A DNA stretch of 64,000 bases from Magnetospirillum sp. (GTDB taxonomy: Bacteria > Pseudomonadota > Alphaproteobacteria > Rhodospirillales > Magnetospirillaceae). The stretch lies in NCBI GenBank assembly GCA_024707145.1, contig JANQAI010000013.1:302588-366587 (forward strand), written 5' to 3'. The notes beneath the pieces were generated by a model that ran no database searches, had not been told where the DNA came from, and saw nothing but the letters and a program-made list of their open reading frames with translations. The translations under genes and the position numbers were made by a program. Below, piece after piece: positions 56,556 through 64,000 of this stretch. How positions within the stretch are numbered: position 1 is the first letter of the stretch; the number at the start of each line of letters is the position of its first letter.

Positions 56556-56978
56556 ATGGCTACCGAACGCACCCTGTCGATCATCAAGCCGGATGCGACC
56601 CGCCGCAACCTCACCGGCAAGATCAATGCCCGCTTCGAAGAGGCCGGCCTGCGCATCGTCGCCCAGAAGCGCGTCCGCCTGACCAAGGAGCAGGCCGAAG
56701 GCTTCTATGCCGTCCATCGCGAGCGCTCGTTCTTCCCCGAACTGGTGGCTTTCATGACCTCCGGCCCGGTGGTCGTGCAGGTGCTGGAGGGTGAAGGCGC
56801 CGTCGCCAGGAACCGCGAGATCATGGGCGCCACCAACCCGGCCAACGCCGCCGCCGGCACCATCCGCGCCGACTTCGCCGAGTCCATCGAGGCCAATTCG
56901 GTGCACGGTTCGGACTCGCTGGAAAACGCGAACATCGAGGTCGCCTACTTCTTCTCGCAGTGCGAGATCGTCGGCTAA
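56556..56978 (+). CDS. ndk: Nucleoside diphosphate kinase
   Basis: 140 aa from ATG 56556, with AAAGGA upstream. Family signatures are complete: [20 protein letters not shown] at the N-terminus and the catalytic histidine in [12 protein letters not shown], then FFSQCEIVG at the end. It converts nucleoside diphosphates to triphosphates with ATP. A strong hairpin follows at 57004-57036. Confidence 0.97.
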   Translation: MATERTLSIIKPDATRRNLTGKINARFEEAGLRIVAQKRVRLTKEQAEGFYAVHRERSFFPELVAFMTSGPVVVQVLEGEGAVARNREIMGATNPANAAAGTIRADFAESIEANSVHGSDSLENANIEVAYFFSQCEIVG

Positions 56979-57003
56979 GCCTTCCGGTCCGACCGGACGT
57001 TCA

Positions 57004-57036
57004 GACGCCCCCGGAGAGACTCTCTCCGGGGGCGTC
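57004..57036 (+). terminator. Hairpin terminator after ndk
   Basis: A perfect 15-bp stem GACGCCCCCGGAGAG with its complement and a 3-nt loop, 25 nt after the ndk stop. There is no T-run. It also lies 11 nt past the end of the convergent small gene. Confidence 0.75.
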
Positions 57037-57047
57037 GTCGTTCGGGG

Positions 57048-57227
57048 TCAGGCCCGCAGGCCCTCTTCCAGGCTGTCGTGGGCGGCCTCGCGGGCCACGG
57101 CGATCAGGTGGGCCAGCAGCTCCAGGCCCATTTCGCCGGCCTCGACGCTCAGGGCGTCCAGGCAATGTTCGATGCCGCGCAGGCGTTCTTCGTGCCGCTC
57201 CTGGCGTGGAAAAGCGATGACGGTCAT
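57048..57227 (-). CDS. Small helical protein of unknown function
   Basis: 59 aa from ATG 57227, preceded by GGGGAGTGAACGTCC. The sequence (TVIAFPRQERHEERLRGIEH, then CLDALSVEAGEMGLELLAHL and IAVAREAAHDSLEEGL) is helical with evenly spaced Leu/Ala, as in small alphaproteobacterial proteins with a metal-binding-like CLDALSVEAG. No family name is certain. It lies between ndk and the LuxR-type regulator, sharing the regulator's strand but with a 60-nt gap to its stop. Confidence 0.6.
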   Translation of the reverse strand: MTVIAFPRQERHEERLRGIEHCLDALSVEAGEMGLELLAHLIAVAREAAHDSLEEGLRA

Positions 57228-57310
57228 GGACGTTCACTCCCCCCGGATGAACAATGGGTCCATATTGTTACAGCCCGGCACCCGGTTGGCACCCTATCAT
57301 TTATTACAGG

Positions 57311-58033
57311 TCAGGGGTCGATCAGCCCCAGGGTGACCGCCTTGACCACCGCATGGCTGCGGCTGGAGGCTCCCAGCTTGGCTCGCGCGTTCTCCATGTG
57401 GAAGGTGACGGTGCGTTCGGCCAGCCGCAGAAGCTGGCTGATTTCCCAGCCGGTCTTGCCCTTGGCAGTCCACAGCAGCACCTCGCGTTCCCGCGGCGTC
57501 AGTTGGACGGCCGGTTGCGACGCCGCGCCGAGCGCGCGCTCGCACGACAAATGGAAGTGCATGGCCATCAGATGCAGCGTCTGGCGCCGCCGCGCCCCGT
57601 TGGGCTGGAACAGCGAAGGGTCGTCCACCACCATGCTCAGCATGGCGAAGCCGCCGGGGCCGTGCACCGGCACCGAGAAACCGTCATGGATGGCGAAGGC
57701 GGCCGCTTCGTGGAAGACCCGTTCCGCCGTGGCGCCGTAATCCGGCCGGGCCAGGGCGGTGCGCCAGTGGAAGGGCAACGGACTGCGCTGCCCCTCCAGC
57801 ACCACCGCATCCACGTCGGCATAGCCTTGCTCCAGGTAGCGCCGTACCCATTCGGCGGGGTAGTCGGTTTCGATGTAGGGGGACTGCCGGGAAGGGGCGG
57901 TGTTGACATAGGCGATACGCAAGACGCCGAATTCGGCCGCGTGGGTCAGAAAGGTGCGGCGCCGGTGCTCGCTGTCGCGGATTCCGGCCAGCTCCACGGC
58001 CAGGGTTTCCACGGGATCATGCAAACTTCCCAT
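57311..58033 (-). CDS. LuxR-family regulator with autoinducer-binding domain (solo)
   Basis: 240 aa from ATG 58033, with GGAG 8 nt upstream. The N-terminal domain follows the LuxR/TraR ligand-binding pattern YPAEWVRRYLEQGYADVDAV, with Trp, Tyr and Asp in place but the usual Pro after Asp replaced by Ala. The C-terminal GerE-type helix-turn-helix is complete: QLTPREREVLLWTAKGKTGW, EISQLLRLAERTVTFHMENA. No LuxI-type synthase is in the window, so it is a solo regulator that may respond to signals from other cells or to non-AHL ligands. It diverges from the XRE regulator gene. Confidence 0.88.
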   Translation of the reverse strand: MGSLHDPVETLAVELAGIRDSEHRRRTFLTHAAEFGVLRIAYVNTAPSRQSPYIETDYPAEWVRRYLEQGYADVDAVVLEGQRSPLPFHWRTALARPDYGATAERVFHEAAAFAIHDGFSVPVHGPGGFAMLSMVVDDPSLFQPNGARRRQTLHLMAMHFHLSCERALGAASQPAVQLTPREREVLLWTAKGKTGWEISQLLRLAERTVTFHMENARAKLGASSRSHAVVKAVTLGLIDP

Positions 58034-58204
58034 AAGGGACTCCACTTCGCCCTACACATGCCTGCGAGATGCAGCTATTGTGCGTAGCGACTCCCTTTCC
58101 CGAGCCTCACACCGGGGCATCGCCAGACTGCCCTGCGGGAGAGGAGTCTTCTACCCCCGGTTTGACGCCCGGAGACGGGCGTTTCTGCGTAGAGGTGATA
58201 ACTT

Positions 58205-58684
58205 ATGTCCCAGGCCATTCGCAAGAGCACCTCCGGTGTCTCGCGGCGAGCCAGCCGCGGCCGCACGCCCTCGGGCCGCCCCAATCCCATCGATGTCCAT
58301 GTGGGCGGCCGCGTGCGCCTGCGCCGGACCCTGCTCGGCATGAGTCAGGAGAAGCTGGGCGAGGCGTTGGGCCTGACGTTCCAGCAGGTGCAGAAGTACG
58401 AACGCGGCGCCAACCGCATCGGTGCGTCGCGCCTGTACGATCTGTCGCGCGTGCTGGACGTTCCGGTCAGCTATTTCTTCGAGGACATGGACGAGGAATT
58501 GATGGCGGCCAGCCCCCGCCACATGGTGCGCGCCACCGAGGATCCGCCCACCTTCGACGACGGCACCATGGTGCAGCGCGAGACGCTGGAACTGGTGCGC
58601 GCCTATTACCGCATCCGCGATCCCGAGGTGCGCAAGCGCGTGCAGGAACTGGCCCGGGTGCTGGGCCCCATCGACAAGGCGTGA
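58205..58684 (+). CDS. XRE-family transcriptional regulator
   Basis: 159 aa from ATG 58205, with GAGGTGATAAC upstream. A basic, Ser/Arg-rich N-terminus precedes a helix-turn-helix domain at about residues 35-90 (VRLRRTLLGMSQEKLGEALG, LTFQQVQKYERGANRIGASR, LYDLSRVLDVPVSYFFED). The C-terminal half has a helical segment ending RVLGPIDKA. Proteins of this kind are widely conserved in alphaproteobacteria and often regulate stress or PHA genes. It diverges from the LuxR gene and ends at a strong terminator. Confidence 0.9.
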   Translation: MSQAIRKSTSGVSRRASRGRTPSGRPNPIDVHVGGRVRLRRTLLGMSQEKLGEALGLTFQQVQKYERGANRIGASRLYDLSRVLDVPVSYFFEDMDEELMAASPRHMVRATEDPPTFDDGTMVQRETLELVRAYYRIRDPEVRKRVQELARVLGPIDKA

Positions 58685-58706
58685 GCGGGGTCTTCCCGCT
58701 CCCGCG

Positions 58707-58739
58707 AAAAAGCCCTCCGCCCCGGGCGGAGGGCTTTTT
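58707..58739 (+). terminator. Rho-independent terminator after the XRE regulator
   Basis: Stem AAAAAGCCCTCCGCC with its complement and loop CCG, ending in TTTTT. It is also used by the convergent cation efflux gene, which stops at 58746. Confidence 0.88.
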
Positions 58740-58745
58740 GGTTTG

Positions 58746-59665
58746 TCAGCGCGCCGGCGGCTCGAAGGCCGGAGTTTCCTCGTGCATGCTGGCCGGGTCC
58801 TGGTGGATCAGCACGTCGTAATGGGGGAAGGCGGCCAGGATGGCCCCCTCCACCTCGTCGGCGATGTCGTGGGCCTTGATCAGCGGCAGGTCGTCGTCCA
58901 TGACCAAGTGCAGCTGGATGAAGCCCTGCTGGCCCGACAGCCGGGTGCGCAGGTCGTGCATGCCGCGCACCTCGGGGTGCGAGCGGGCGATCTCCTCGAT
59001 GCGGCGGCGGTCCTCGTCGGGCAACTCGCGGTCCATGAGCATGTCCATGGACGAGCGGGCGATGGTCCAGGCGTTCCACAGCAGATAGCCGCCGATGGCC
59101 ATGGCGAAGACCGGGTCGATGAAGGTCCAGCCCAGGAACTGGCCCAGCACCAGCGAGACGATGACCGCGCCGTTCATCAGCACGTCGCCGGTGTAGTGCA
59201 GCGAATCGGCGGAAATGGCGACCGAGCGGGTCTTGCTCAGCACATATTTCTGGAAGCGGACCAGGGCGAAGGTCAGCACGATGGAGAACACCATCACGCC
59301 GGTACCGATGTCGGCGTTGTCCACCGCCACCGGATGCTGCAGCCGGTTGACCGCCTGGGCCAGCAGCAGCGCCCCCGAGCCGATGATGAAGGCGGCCTGG
59401 CCCAGCCCGGCCAGGGGTTCGGCCTTGCCGTGGCCAAAGCGGTGCTCGTGGTCCGCCGGGTCAAGGCGTGGCGCACCGCCCACAGGTTGATGAGCGAGGC
59501 CGCCGCGTCCATGGTGGAATCGATCAGGGTGGACAGCAGCGCCACCGAGCCGGTCAGGCCCCAGGCCGCCAGCTTGATCACGATCAGCGTTACCGCGGTG
59601 GCCACCGAGGCGTAGGTGGCCAGGCGCATCAGGCGGGCGCCGTCGGTGGCTTGGGCGGTGGTCAT
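58746..59665 (-). pseudogene. Cation diffusion facilitator (FieF/YiiP-like; frameshifted)
   Basis: Start ATG 59665. The N-terminal helices read to DSTMDAAASLINLWAVRHAL, carrying the family Asp pair. One base is then missing near 59458-59466. The other frame continues PADHEHRFGHGKAEPLAGLG with the second metal site, then further helices (QAAFIIGSGALLLAQAVNRL) and a C-terminal domain (DEDRRRIEEIARSHPEV). Repair gives 307 codons, 306 aa. CDF proteins export Zn2+, Fe2+ or other divalent metals using the proton gradient. Its start lies 10 nt after the pdxH stop. Confidence 0.9.
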
Positions 59666-59675
59666 GGGCCGCTCC

Positions 59676-60263
59676 TCACGGGAACAGGTGGGTGACGTCC
59701 CACCCGTCGCCGCGGCGGGTGTAGACCGAACGGTCGTGCAGCCGGAACGGCCGGTCCTGCCAGAATTCCAGGCGCTCCGGCGCCAGGCGGAAACCCGACC
59801 AGTGGGGCGGGCGCGGCACCGCGCCGAAGCCGAACTTGGCGGTGAATTCGGCCACCCGCTTCTCCAGTTCGAAGCGGCCCTGCAGCGGGCGGGACTGGCT
59901 CGACGCCCAGGCGCCGATCTGGCTGGCCCGCGCCCGGCTGGAGAAATAGGCGTCGGCCTCCTCGATGCTGACCGGCCGCACCGGGCCCTCGACCCGCACT
60001 TGGCGCTTCAGGCTCTTCCAGTGGAACAACAGCGCCGCGTGGGGATTGGCCGTCAACTCCTCGCCCTTGCGGCTTTCCAGGTTGGTGTAGAAGACGAAGC
60101 CCTGCGGGTCGGCGCCCTTCAGCAGCACCATGCGCACGCTGGGGCGGCCCTGGGCGTCGGCGGTAGCCAGGGCCATGGCGTTGGGATCGTTGGGCTCGGA
60201 CTTTTCGGCTTCCGCCATCCATTTGGCGAATAGCGAAAAGGGATCGGTGGGCGCGCTGGGCAT
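59676..60263 (-). CDS. pdxH: Pyridoxamine 5'-phosphate oxidase
   Basis: 195 aa from ATG 60263. Full family signature: [40 protein letters not shown], and the C-terminal [20 protein letters not shown] ending WDVTHLFP. The FMN enzyme oxidises pyridoxine or pyridoxamine phosphate to pyridoxal phosphate, the cofactor of the aminotransferases in this window. It shares a transcript with the cation efflux gene. Confidence 0.96.
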   Translation of the reverse strand: MPSAPTDPFSLFAKWMAEAEKSEPNDPNAMALATADAQGRPSVRMVLLKGADPQGFVFYTNLESRKGEELTANPHAALLFHWKSLKRQVRVEGPVRPVSIEEADAYFSSRARASQIGAWASSQSRPLQGRFELEKRVAEFTAKFGFGAVPRPPHWSGFRLAPERLEFWQDRPFRLHDRSVYTRRGDGWDVTHLFP

Positions 60264-60422
60264 GAGCTTCGGTCGATGGCGGTTGTGGGGCGGCAGGTCT
60301 AATCTGGGACTCGGAACCTGGATGTTTCTAGCCCGGCGGGCTGCCCATAAAAAGCCCCAAATCCATGACAGTGTTGCAAGCGTCCCCCGTATGAGAGGGG
60401 ATGATGCGGGAACGAGAAGACC

Positions 60423-60905
60423 ATGATGACCACGATCCTCAAGCGAATTCTGCCTGTGGCCGTCGTCGCCGGCCTGTTGGCGGGTTGTGCCAACGATTAC
60501 GGTCCCAAGCAGACCGGTGGCACCATTCTGGGTGGCGTCGGCGGCGCCGTGGCTGGCGCCCAGTTCGGCAAGGGCAAGGGCCAACTGGCCGCCACCGCGC
60601 TGGGTACCCTGCTGGGCGCCTTCGTGGGGTCCGAGGTCGGCAAATCCCTGGATCGCGCCGACCAGCAATACGCCCACCAAGCCGGCCAGCGTGCTTTCGA
60701 GACCGCCCCGGTGGGGCAGGCCATTGCGTGGACCAACCCGGACAGCGGCCATTCCGGCACCGTGACGCCGACGCGCACCTACGAGGCTTCGCCCGGCCAG
60801 TATTGCCGCGAGTACCAGACCACGGTGAATATCGGCGGACAGAGCGAACAGGCGTACGGCACCGCCTGCCGCCAGCCCGACGGCAGCTGGAAGGTGGTGA
60901 AGTAG
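60423..60905 (+). CDS. Glycine-zipper outer-membrane lipoprotein (RT0821-like)
   Basis: 160 aa. A lipoprotein signal ends in LLAGC at residues 18-22. A glycine zipper follows ([35 protein letters not shown]), and the C-terminal part carries the conserved [40 protein letters not shown] and [12 protein letters not shown]. The pattern matches RT0821/Lpp0805-type surface antigens, which are small outer-membrane lipoproteins of unclear function in alphaproteobacteria and Legionella. GAGAAGACC precedes the start. Confidence 0.85.
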   Translation: MMTTILKRILPVAVVAGLLAGCANDYGPKQTGGTILGGVGGAVAGAQFGKGKGQLAATALGTLLGAFVGSEVGKSLDRADQQYAHQAGQRAFETAPVGQAIAWTNPDSGHSGTVTPTRTYEASPGQYCREYQTTVNIGGQSEQAYGTACRQPDGSWKVVK

Positions 60906-60935
60906 CGCCCCGGCCGGAAATCTGGCACAAGGAAG

Positions 60936-60961
60936 GGGCGGCGCCTGGGCGCCGCCCTTTT
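60936..60961 (+). terminator. Rho-independent terminator after the lipoprotein gene
   Basis: Stem GGGCGGCGCC/GGCGCCGCCC with loop TG, followed by TTTTCGTTT, 30 nt after the stop. Confidence 0.85.
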
Positions 60962-60984
60962 CGTTTGTCAGGGCCGAGGGTGCG

Positions 60985-61881
60985 GTGAAGGATCCTTACG
61001 AGGTGCTGGGGGTGGCCAAATCCGCCTCCGACGACGAGATCAAGAAGGCTTACCGCCAGCTGGCGCGCACGCTGCATCCCGACCTCAATCCCGGCGACAA
61101 GCGGGCCGAGGAACGCTTCAAGGAAGTCAGCGCCGCCTACGACTTCCTCTCCGACGCCGATAAGCGCCGCCAGTACGATGACGGCGAGATCGACGCCACC
61201 GGTGCCCAGCGCCGTCGCTCATGGCGCGCCCATGGCGGGGCGGGTACCCGCACGGGTCCGCGCGGCAGCTTCAATTTCGGCGAGAACGTGGACGACATCC
61301 TGGCCGAGATGCTGCGGCGCAAGGCCAAGGGACGGCAAGGGGCGGCGGACGGCAATCGTGGCTCGGACGTGCGCCATACCTTGACCATCTCGGCGGCCGA
61401 GGCGGCCAGCGGCATCACCAAGCGGGTCACCTTGCTGTCGGGCAAGTCGCTGGACGTGCGCATTCCGCCGGGAACCACCGACGGCCAGACCCTGCGCCTG
61501 AAAGGCCAGGGTAATCCTGGCATCGGCGGCGACGGCGACGCCTATATCGACATCAAGGTGGACCTGCCGCCCCATTTCAGCCGGCGCGACCTGGACATCC
61601 TGCTGGACCTCCCCATCAGCGTGCAGGAGGCGGTCATGGGCGGCAAGGTGACCGTGCCCACCATCGACGGCAAGGTGGTGATCACCATCCCGCCCGGCAG
61701 CAACACCGGCGCGGTGCTGCGCCTCAAGGGCAAGGGCGTCGCCGGCCCGGGCGACGCCAAGGGCGACCAACTCGTCACCCTCAGGGTGGTGCTGCCCGAG
61801 CACGACCCCGAATTCCGCAAGCTGGTGGAAAAGTGGGGCCCCCGCCATGGCTACGACCCCCGGGCCAAGGTGGGGCTGTAG
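60985..61881 (+). CDS. DnaJ-class co-chaperone without zinc finger (CbpA-like)
   Basis: 298 aa from a GTG start at 60985. The J-domain is residues 1-68, with the HPD motif in [21 protein letters not shown] Gly/Arg-rich linker follows, and two beta-sandwich substrate-binding domains run from about 130 to 290 ([40 protein letters not shown]). The cysteine-rich zinc finger of DnaJ is absent, as in CbpA/DjlA-like proteins. It stimulates DnaK ATPase and binds unfolded proteins. It follows the terminator at 60936, so it has its own promoter. Confidence 0.9.
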   Translation: MKDPYEVLGVAKSASDDEIKKAYRQLARTLHPDLNPGDKRAEERFKEVSAAYDFLSDADKRRQYDDGEIDATGAQRRRSWRAHGGAGTRTGPRGSFNFGENVDDILAEMLRRKAKGRQGAADGNRGSDVRHTLTISAAEAASGITKRVTLLSGKSLDVRIPPGTTDGQTLRLKGQGNPGIGGDGDAYIDIKVDLPPHFSRRDLDILLDLPISVQEAVMGGKVTVPTIDGKVVITIPPGSNTGAVLRLKGKGVAGPGDAKGDQLVTLRVVLPEHDPEFRKLVEKWGPRHGYDPRAKVGL

Positions 61882-62256
61882 GTAACTCCGGCTGTCGGAC
61901 CGCAGGGTAAGTGAGCAATTCCGAAGGTGAATTGAGCATGCGGCGGGCGTAAGTCGTTGATTCGGTGGCTCTTCGGCCACGTCCAAATTCGGAGCGCGGG
62001 AGTTATCGGGCGGCAGTGCTAACTAATGCCGGCGCCATCAACAAGCTTGGGAACCGTAGGTCTGACCTTTGTGCTTCCTGCTCTGCAGAGGGGAATGCTG
62101 CCGGGCGCCACTTATAAGAGACGAAAAGCGGCCGGCGTAACCGGCACCGCTTTTTGGTTCGACCAGCATCTCCGGAAAGGAATTTGGGCGGTTCAAATTG
62201 GAGTTGCCAGGAGGCTTTGGGTGCCCCCCCCTGAGGCACATCGAAGAGCTCACCTC
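61882..62256. other. Gene-free boundary between chromosome and accessory DNA
   Basis: 375 bp with no coding signal. Composition changes here from high-GC to clearly AT-richer sequence on the right. It contains a bidirectional terminator-like hairpin at 62124-62155 and a run of eight C's at 62225. No tRNA, direct repeat or integrase was recognised. Confidence 0.5.
62124..62155. terminator. Bidirectional terminator-like hairpin
   Basis: AAAAGCGG pairs with CCGCTTTT around an inner CCGG/CCGG stem with a small bulge; T-runs lie on both strands. It could end the P63C transcript (minus) and any readthrough from dnaJ (plus). Confidence 0.6.
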
Positions 62257-63233
62257 CTATATAAGCCTCTTTTCCCCATAGATTTTTTCTTCAATATGTT
62301 TTTCATATTCATCGCGGTCTTTTGAAACCATGGCGATACCCAATATCTTACCAACTTGGGTGCGCAGCGCCTTGACCCCTATCTCCGACAAAAACTGATG
62401 AATTTTGTCATTTTTATCTCCATAGGTCTTCTTACTTGATTTAGCCAGTGAGAATACCTTTCCGTTGCTCTTGGCGAGAGGTTTATAAATGTGGTCGATT
62501 GTTAGGTATTTGAATTCCCAAGGCCGCCCTCGCTCTGGCTTTGTTAGTCCGTAGAGCCTGTACCATTGTTCATATAGTTCTGGTGAAAATTCTCGCTCAT
62601 ATTCTCGAGCCTCTTCCATGACATACATCTTGTACGCGGCAATGAATTCTTCTTTTGTCCTGTCGTAGCCGGCCAGCGCGTACACAAGCCCTTGGATGCC
62701 TGCTTTTGCGGAAGCTCCGACGATTATTGCGGCCTGCTTTGCGACATTTAATTGTGATTTTGTTAATTTCTTGTCCGCATCTGCCTTTAGAATTGCCTTG
62801 CAAACGTCAATTAATATGGTGACGTCGTACCCATGCGCCTTGGGACCTGATCCGGCAGATTGGCCAGCTATAACGGTTTGAAAAACAATGGGATTTTTGA
62901 GCTTTTCCTCGAGTTCTGGCCAGATGTAGGTGGACATCGTCTTGTTGAATACGAACCGCGGCAACCTGCTTCCGCCAGACCCAAGCCCTAGAACCTGCCC
63001 CATGCCAAGCTGGGTTATAACGGCCGTTTTGTTCTCGTCGCCTAGAACGAAGCACTCGACATCGAGGCCTAGTTCATCTTTGAAGTTTCCCCTGTGGGTC
63101 GCCTTTAGTGCCGGGGCTCCCCACCTGGCGAGGGCCGCCTTTTTTGCAATTTCGTGCTTTTTCTCGGGAGACAGGGCGGCGGCTCGAGCAATCCCCCCCC
63201 CTTTGCTTTTCCGTGAGGCTCATTCTCGGCCAT
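62257..63233 (-). pseudogene. P63C-domain protein (frame broken in a 9-G tract)
   Basis: The frame from ATG 63233 opens MAENEPHGKAKGG, runs into nine consecutive G's (63192-63200) and shifts out. In the continuing frame it reads LSPEKKHEIAKKAALARWGA, FKDELGLDVECFVLGDENKT, then the P63C pattern: DVTILIDVCKAILKADADKK, AIIVGASAKAGIQGLVYALA, PERGRPWEFKYLTIDHIYKP and KIHQFLSEIGVKALRTQVGK. One more G (or two fewer) gives 325 or 324 aa. P63C proteins are mostly phage- or element-encoded and of unknown function. The homopolymer may be an error or a true phase-variation switch. Confidence 0.8.
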
Positions 63234-63321
63234 TTGCAAGCATCCTTTTCGACCTATCATGCTTGCAATATTAGACTGCCCACGACTCAACATGCAAGCA
63301 TGTTGCCGCACATGCTTGCAA
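63234..63321. promoter_or_regulatory. Four WTGCAAGCAT repeats over the P63C promoter
   Basis: TTGCAAGCAT occurs at 63234-63243, again (as ATGCTTGCAA) at 63259-63268 and 63312-63321, and as ATGCAAGCAT within CAACATGC-AA-GCATGTTG at 63288-63305. The first abuts the P63C start codon. Four near-identical sites in 88 bp look like a multi-site operator for a repressor. Confidence 0.7.
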
Positions 63322-63342
63322 ATGTCTGTTTGTGTGATGCGG

Positions 63343-63358
63343 TTTGAGCCGGCTCAAA
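63343..63358. promoter_or_regulatory. Perfect 16-bp palindrome
   Basis: TTTGAGCCGGCTCAAA lies between the repeat cluster and the XRE gene stop. It may be a further operator or part of a terminator for the XRE transcript; no T-run follows. Confidence 0.45.
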
Positions 63359-63453
63359 TTTGTGAGATTTTGAAGCTGCTTTTCTACTCAAACTGAGGGC
63401 GTGTCGGCGAGTGTGGTGGCGGTGGGGGCAATGCAGCAGCGGGATGGTGACGT

Positions 63454-63708
63454 CTAAGTGATCTTCGATCGCTTGCGGCTAGCGGGGGCACCCTCCAGGC
63501 TCAAGCCTTTGAGCAGGTCGGAGGGATGCGTTTCCAGCGCCAGCGCGAGGTCCGCAAGCATCGACAGCGAGGGCGCTGATTTCCCCCGCTCGATGTCGCT
63601 TAGATAAGGCACACTCATCCCCGCGCGAAAAGCCAGTTCCTCCTGAGTGAGGCCTTTGGCTGTGCGCGTTTCCCGGAGGATGCGACCGAACTGCTCGCGG
63701 ATGTCCAT
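63454..63708 (-). CDS. XRE-family repressor of the accessory module
   Basis: 84 aa from ATG 63708 (MDIREQFGRILRETRTAKGL). A single helix-turn-helix domain fills most of the protein (TQEELAFRAGMSVPYLSDIE, RGKSAPSLSMLADLALALET), with a short basic tail RKRSKIT. Such compact Cro/C1-like proteins repress phage, restriction-modification and other element genes. A perfect palindrome at 63745-63758 overlaps its likely promoter. The P63C gene lies downstream on the same strand, making it a plausible target through the TGCAAGCAT repeats. Confidence 0.85.
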   Translation of the reverse strand: MDIREQFGRILRETRTAKGLTQEELAFRAGMSVPYLSDIERGKSAPSLSMLADLALALETHPSDLLKGLSLEGAPASRKRSKIT

Positions 63709-63744
63709 GTGGGCATGACGCGGGCGTTGCTGTCGCAAACACCA

Positions 63745-63758
63745 TAAGATATATCTTA
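63745..63758. promoter_or_regulatory. Palindromic operator candidate upstream of XRE repressor
   Basis: TAAGATATATCTTA is a perfect 14-bp palindrome 36 nt upstream of the XRE start and 43 nt upstream of the divergent plus-strand gene, ideally placed for autoregulation of both. Confidence 0.65.
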
Positions 63759-63801
63759 AGTTGTCCGGTTGGCCGCGTGCCTGGGCCGTTGACGAGGAAA
63801 T

Positions 63802-64000
63802 ATGCGCAGGAGCTCATCCATTGTCGAAGACATCAAAGCGATCCAGCCGAGAGGCGAACCTGTCGCAATGAATGTTGCGTTCCCTCCGGCGAAAAACGAG
63901 TGGCGAGCTTTGATTGACGACGCAGACATGGTCATCGAGTGCACAGGAGACGATGAGGCTCTGTTAGAACTACAGGAATATCCATGGCCAAATTCGAGGC
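63802..64000 (+). CDS. ThiF/E1-like adenylyltransferase fragment (runs off the window)
   Basis: 66 codons are visible from ATG 63802, with GAGG 5 nt upstream and an in-frame stop at 63790. SSIVEDIKAIQPRGEPVAMN followed by WRALIDDADMVIECTGDDEA resembles the middle of ThiF/E1-type proteins, where a helix and strand are followed by DxVIDCT and the crossover loop. The N-terminal ATP-binding Rossmann motif expected before this is absent, so the gene is either a 5'-truncated remnant or a divergent short form. The rest lies beyond the window. The family call is tentative. Confidence 0.4.
   Translation, partial: MRRSSSIVEDIKAIQPRGEPVAMNVAFPPAKNEWRALIDDADMVIECTGDDEALLELQEYPWPNSR

Noticed and set aside
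62257-64000. A CRISPR array suspected from the TGCAAGCAT repeats
   Set aside because: The repeats are 10 bp, unevenly spaced and confined to a promoter; there are no regular spacers and no cas genes.

Overview
The window is high-GC DNA, dense with genes, from an alphaproteobacterium. The gene set points to Rhodospirillales near Magnetospirillum/Phaeospirillum: cytochromes c', a class I PHA synthase, a CstA transporter, several Cache-type sensor kinases, and an alaC-hom-glpX-recJ operon. The genus is an inference, because no rRNA or magnetosome gene is present. Most of the window is ordinary chromosome.

Layout. 0-4.3 kb holds redox and heme genes: the tail of a cytochrome c', an exported peroxiredoxin, cytochrome b561, cytochrome c', a PepSY membrane protein and a GlcG/HbpS-like protein. 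4.4-7.8 kb has a conserved unknown, tRNA-Glu and cstA with its small partner. 8.1-13.5 kb is the alaC-hom-glpX-recJ operon. 13.7-23.2 kb has a DUF2293 gene, an OmpA-like lipoprotein, phaC, small lipoproteins, an RsmB-type methyltransferase, an aminotransferase, a phosphopantetheinyl transferase and a metallophosphoesterase. 23.2-27.3 kb is a decayed integration region next to tRNA-Gln, with two integrase remnants and a truncated hydrolase. 27.5-31.4 kb has ppx/gppA, rlmE, a host-attachment-like gene and guaB. 31.4-39.2 kb holds diiron proteins (DUF892, hemerythrin, ferritin-like), an NDH-2 with a cyclic-nucleotide-binding domain, a hydrolase, and ahpC-ahpF. 39.2-44.8 kb has a biotin-dependent decarboxylase/carboxyltransferase operon and a sensor kinase. 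45-57 kb has pepA-holC, a T4-lysozyme-like protein, an arsenic operon (arsR-arsC-arsC-acr3), cytochrome c', a second sensor kinase, an ABC-F ATPase and ndk. 57-62 kb has a LuxR solo, an XRE regulator, pdxH plus a cation efflux gene, and a DnaJ-like chaperone. From 62.2 kb composition falls and accessory DNA begins: a P63C-domain gene, an XRE repressor with a palindromic operator, and the start of a ThiF/E1-like fragment.

Two things stand out. First, at least thirteen otherwise well-conserved genes carry 1-2 nt frameshifts. Five of these are insertions exactly between AG and CT of an AGCT site, and one at about 22,400 removes the stop codons of two convergent genes at once. The window therefore probably contains systematic sequence errors, and the reading-frame damage should not be read as gene loss without checking. 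Second, the right-hand accessory module (P63C gene with a 9-G tract near its start, four WTGCAAGCAT repeats over its promoter, and a neighbouring XRE repressor) is the best candidate for an undescribed system.
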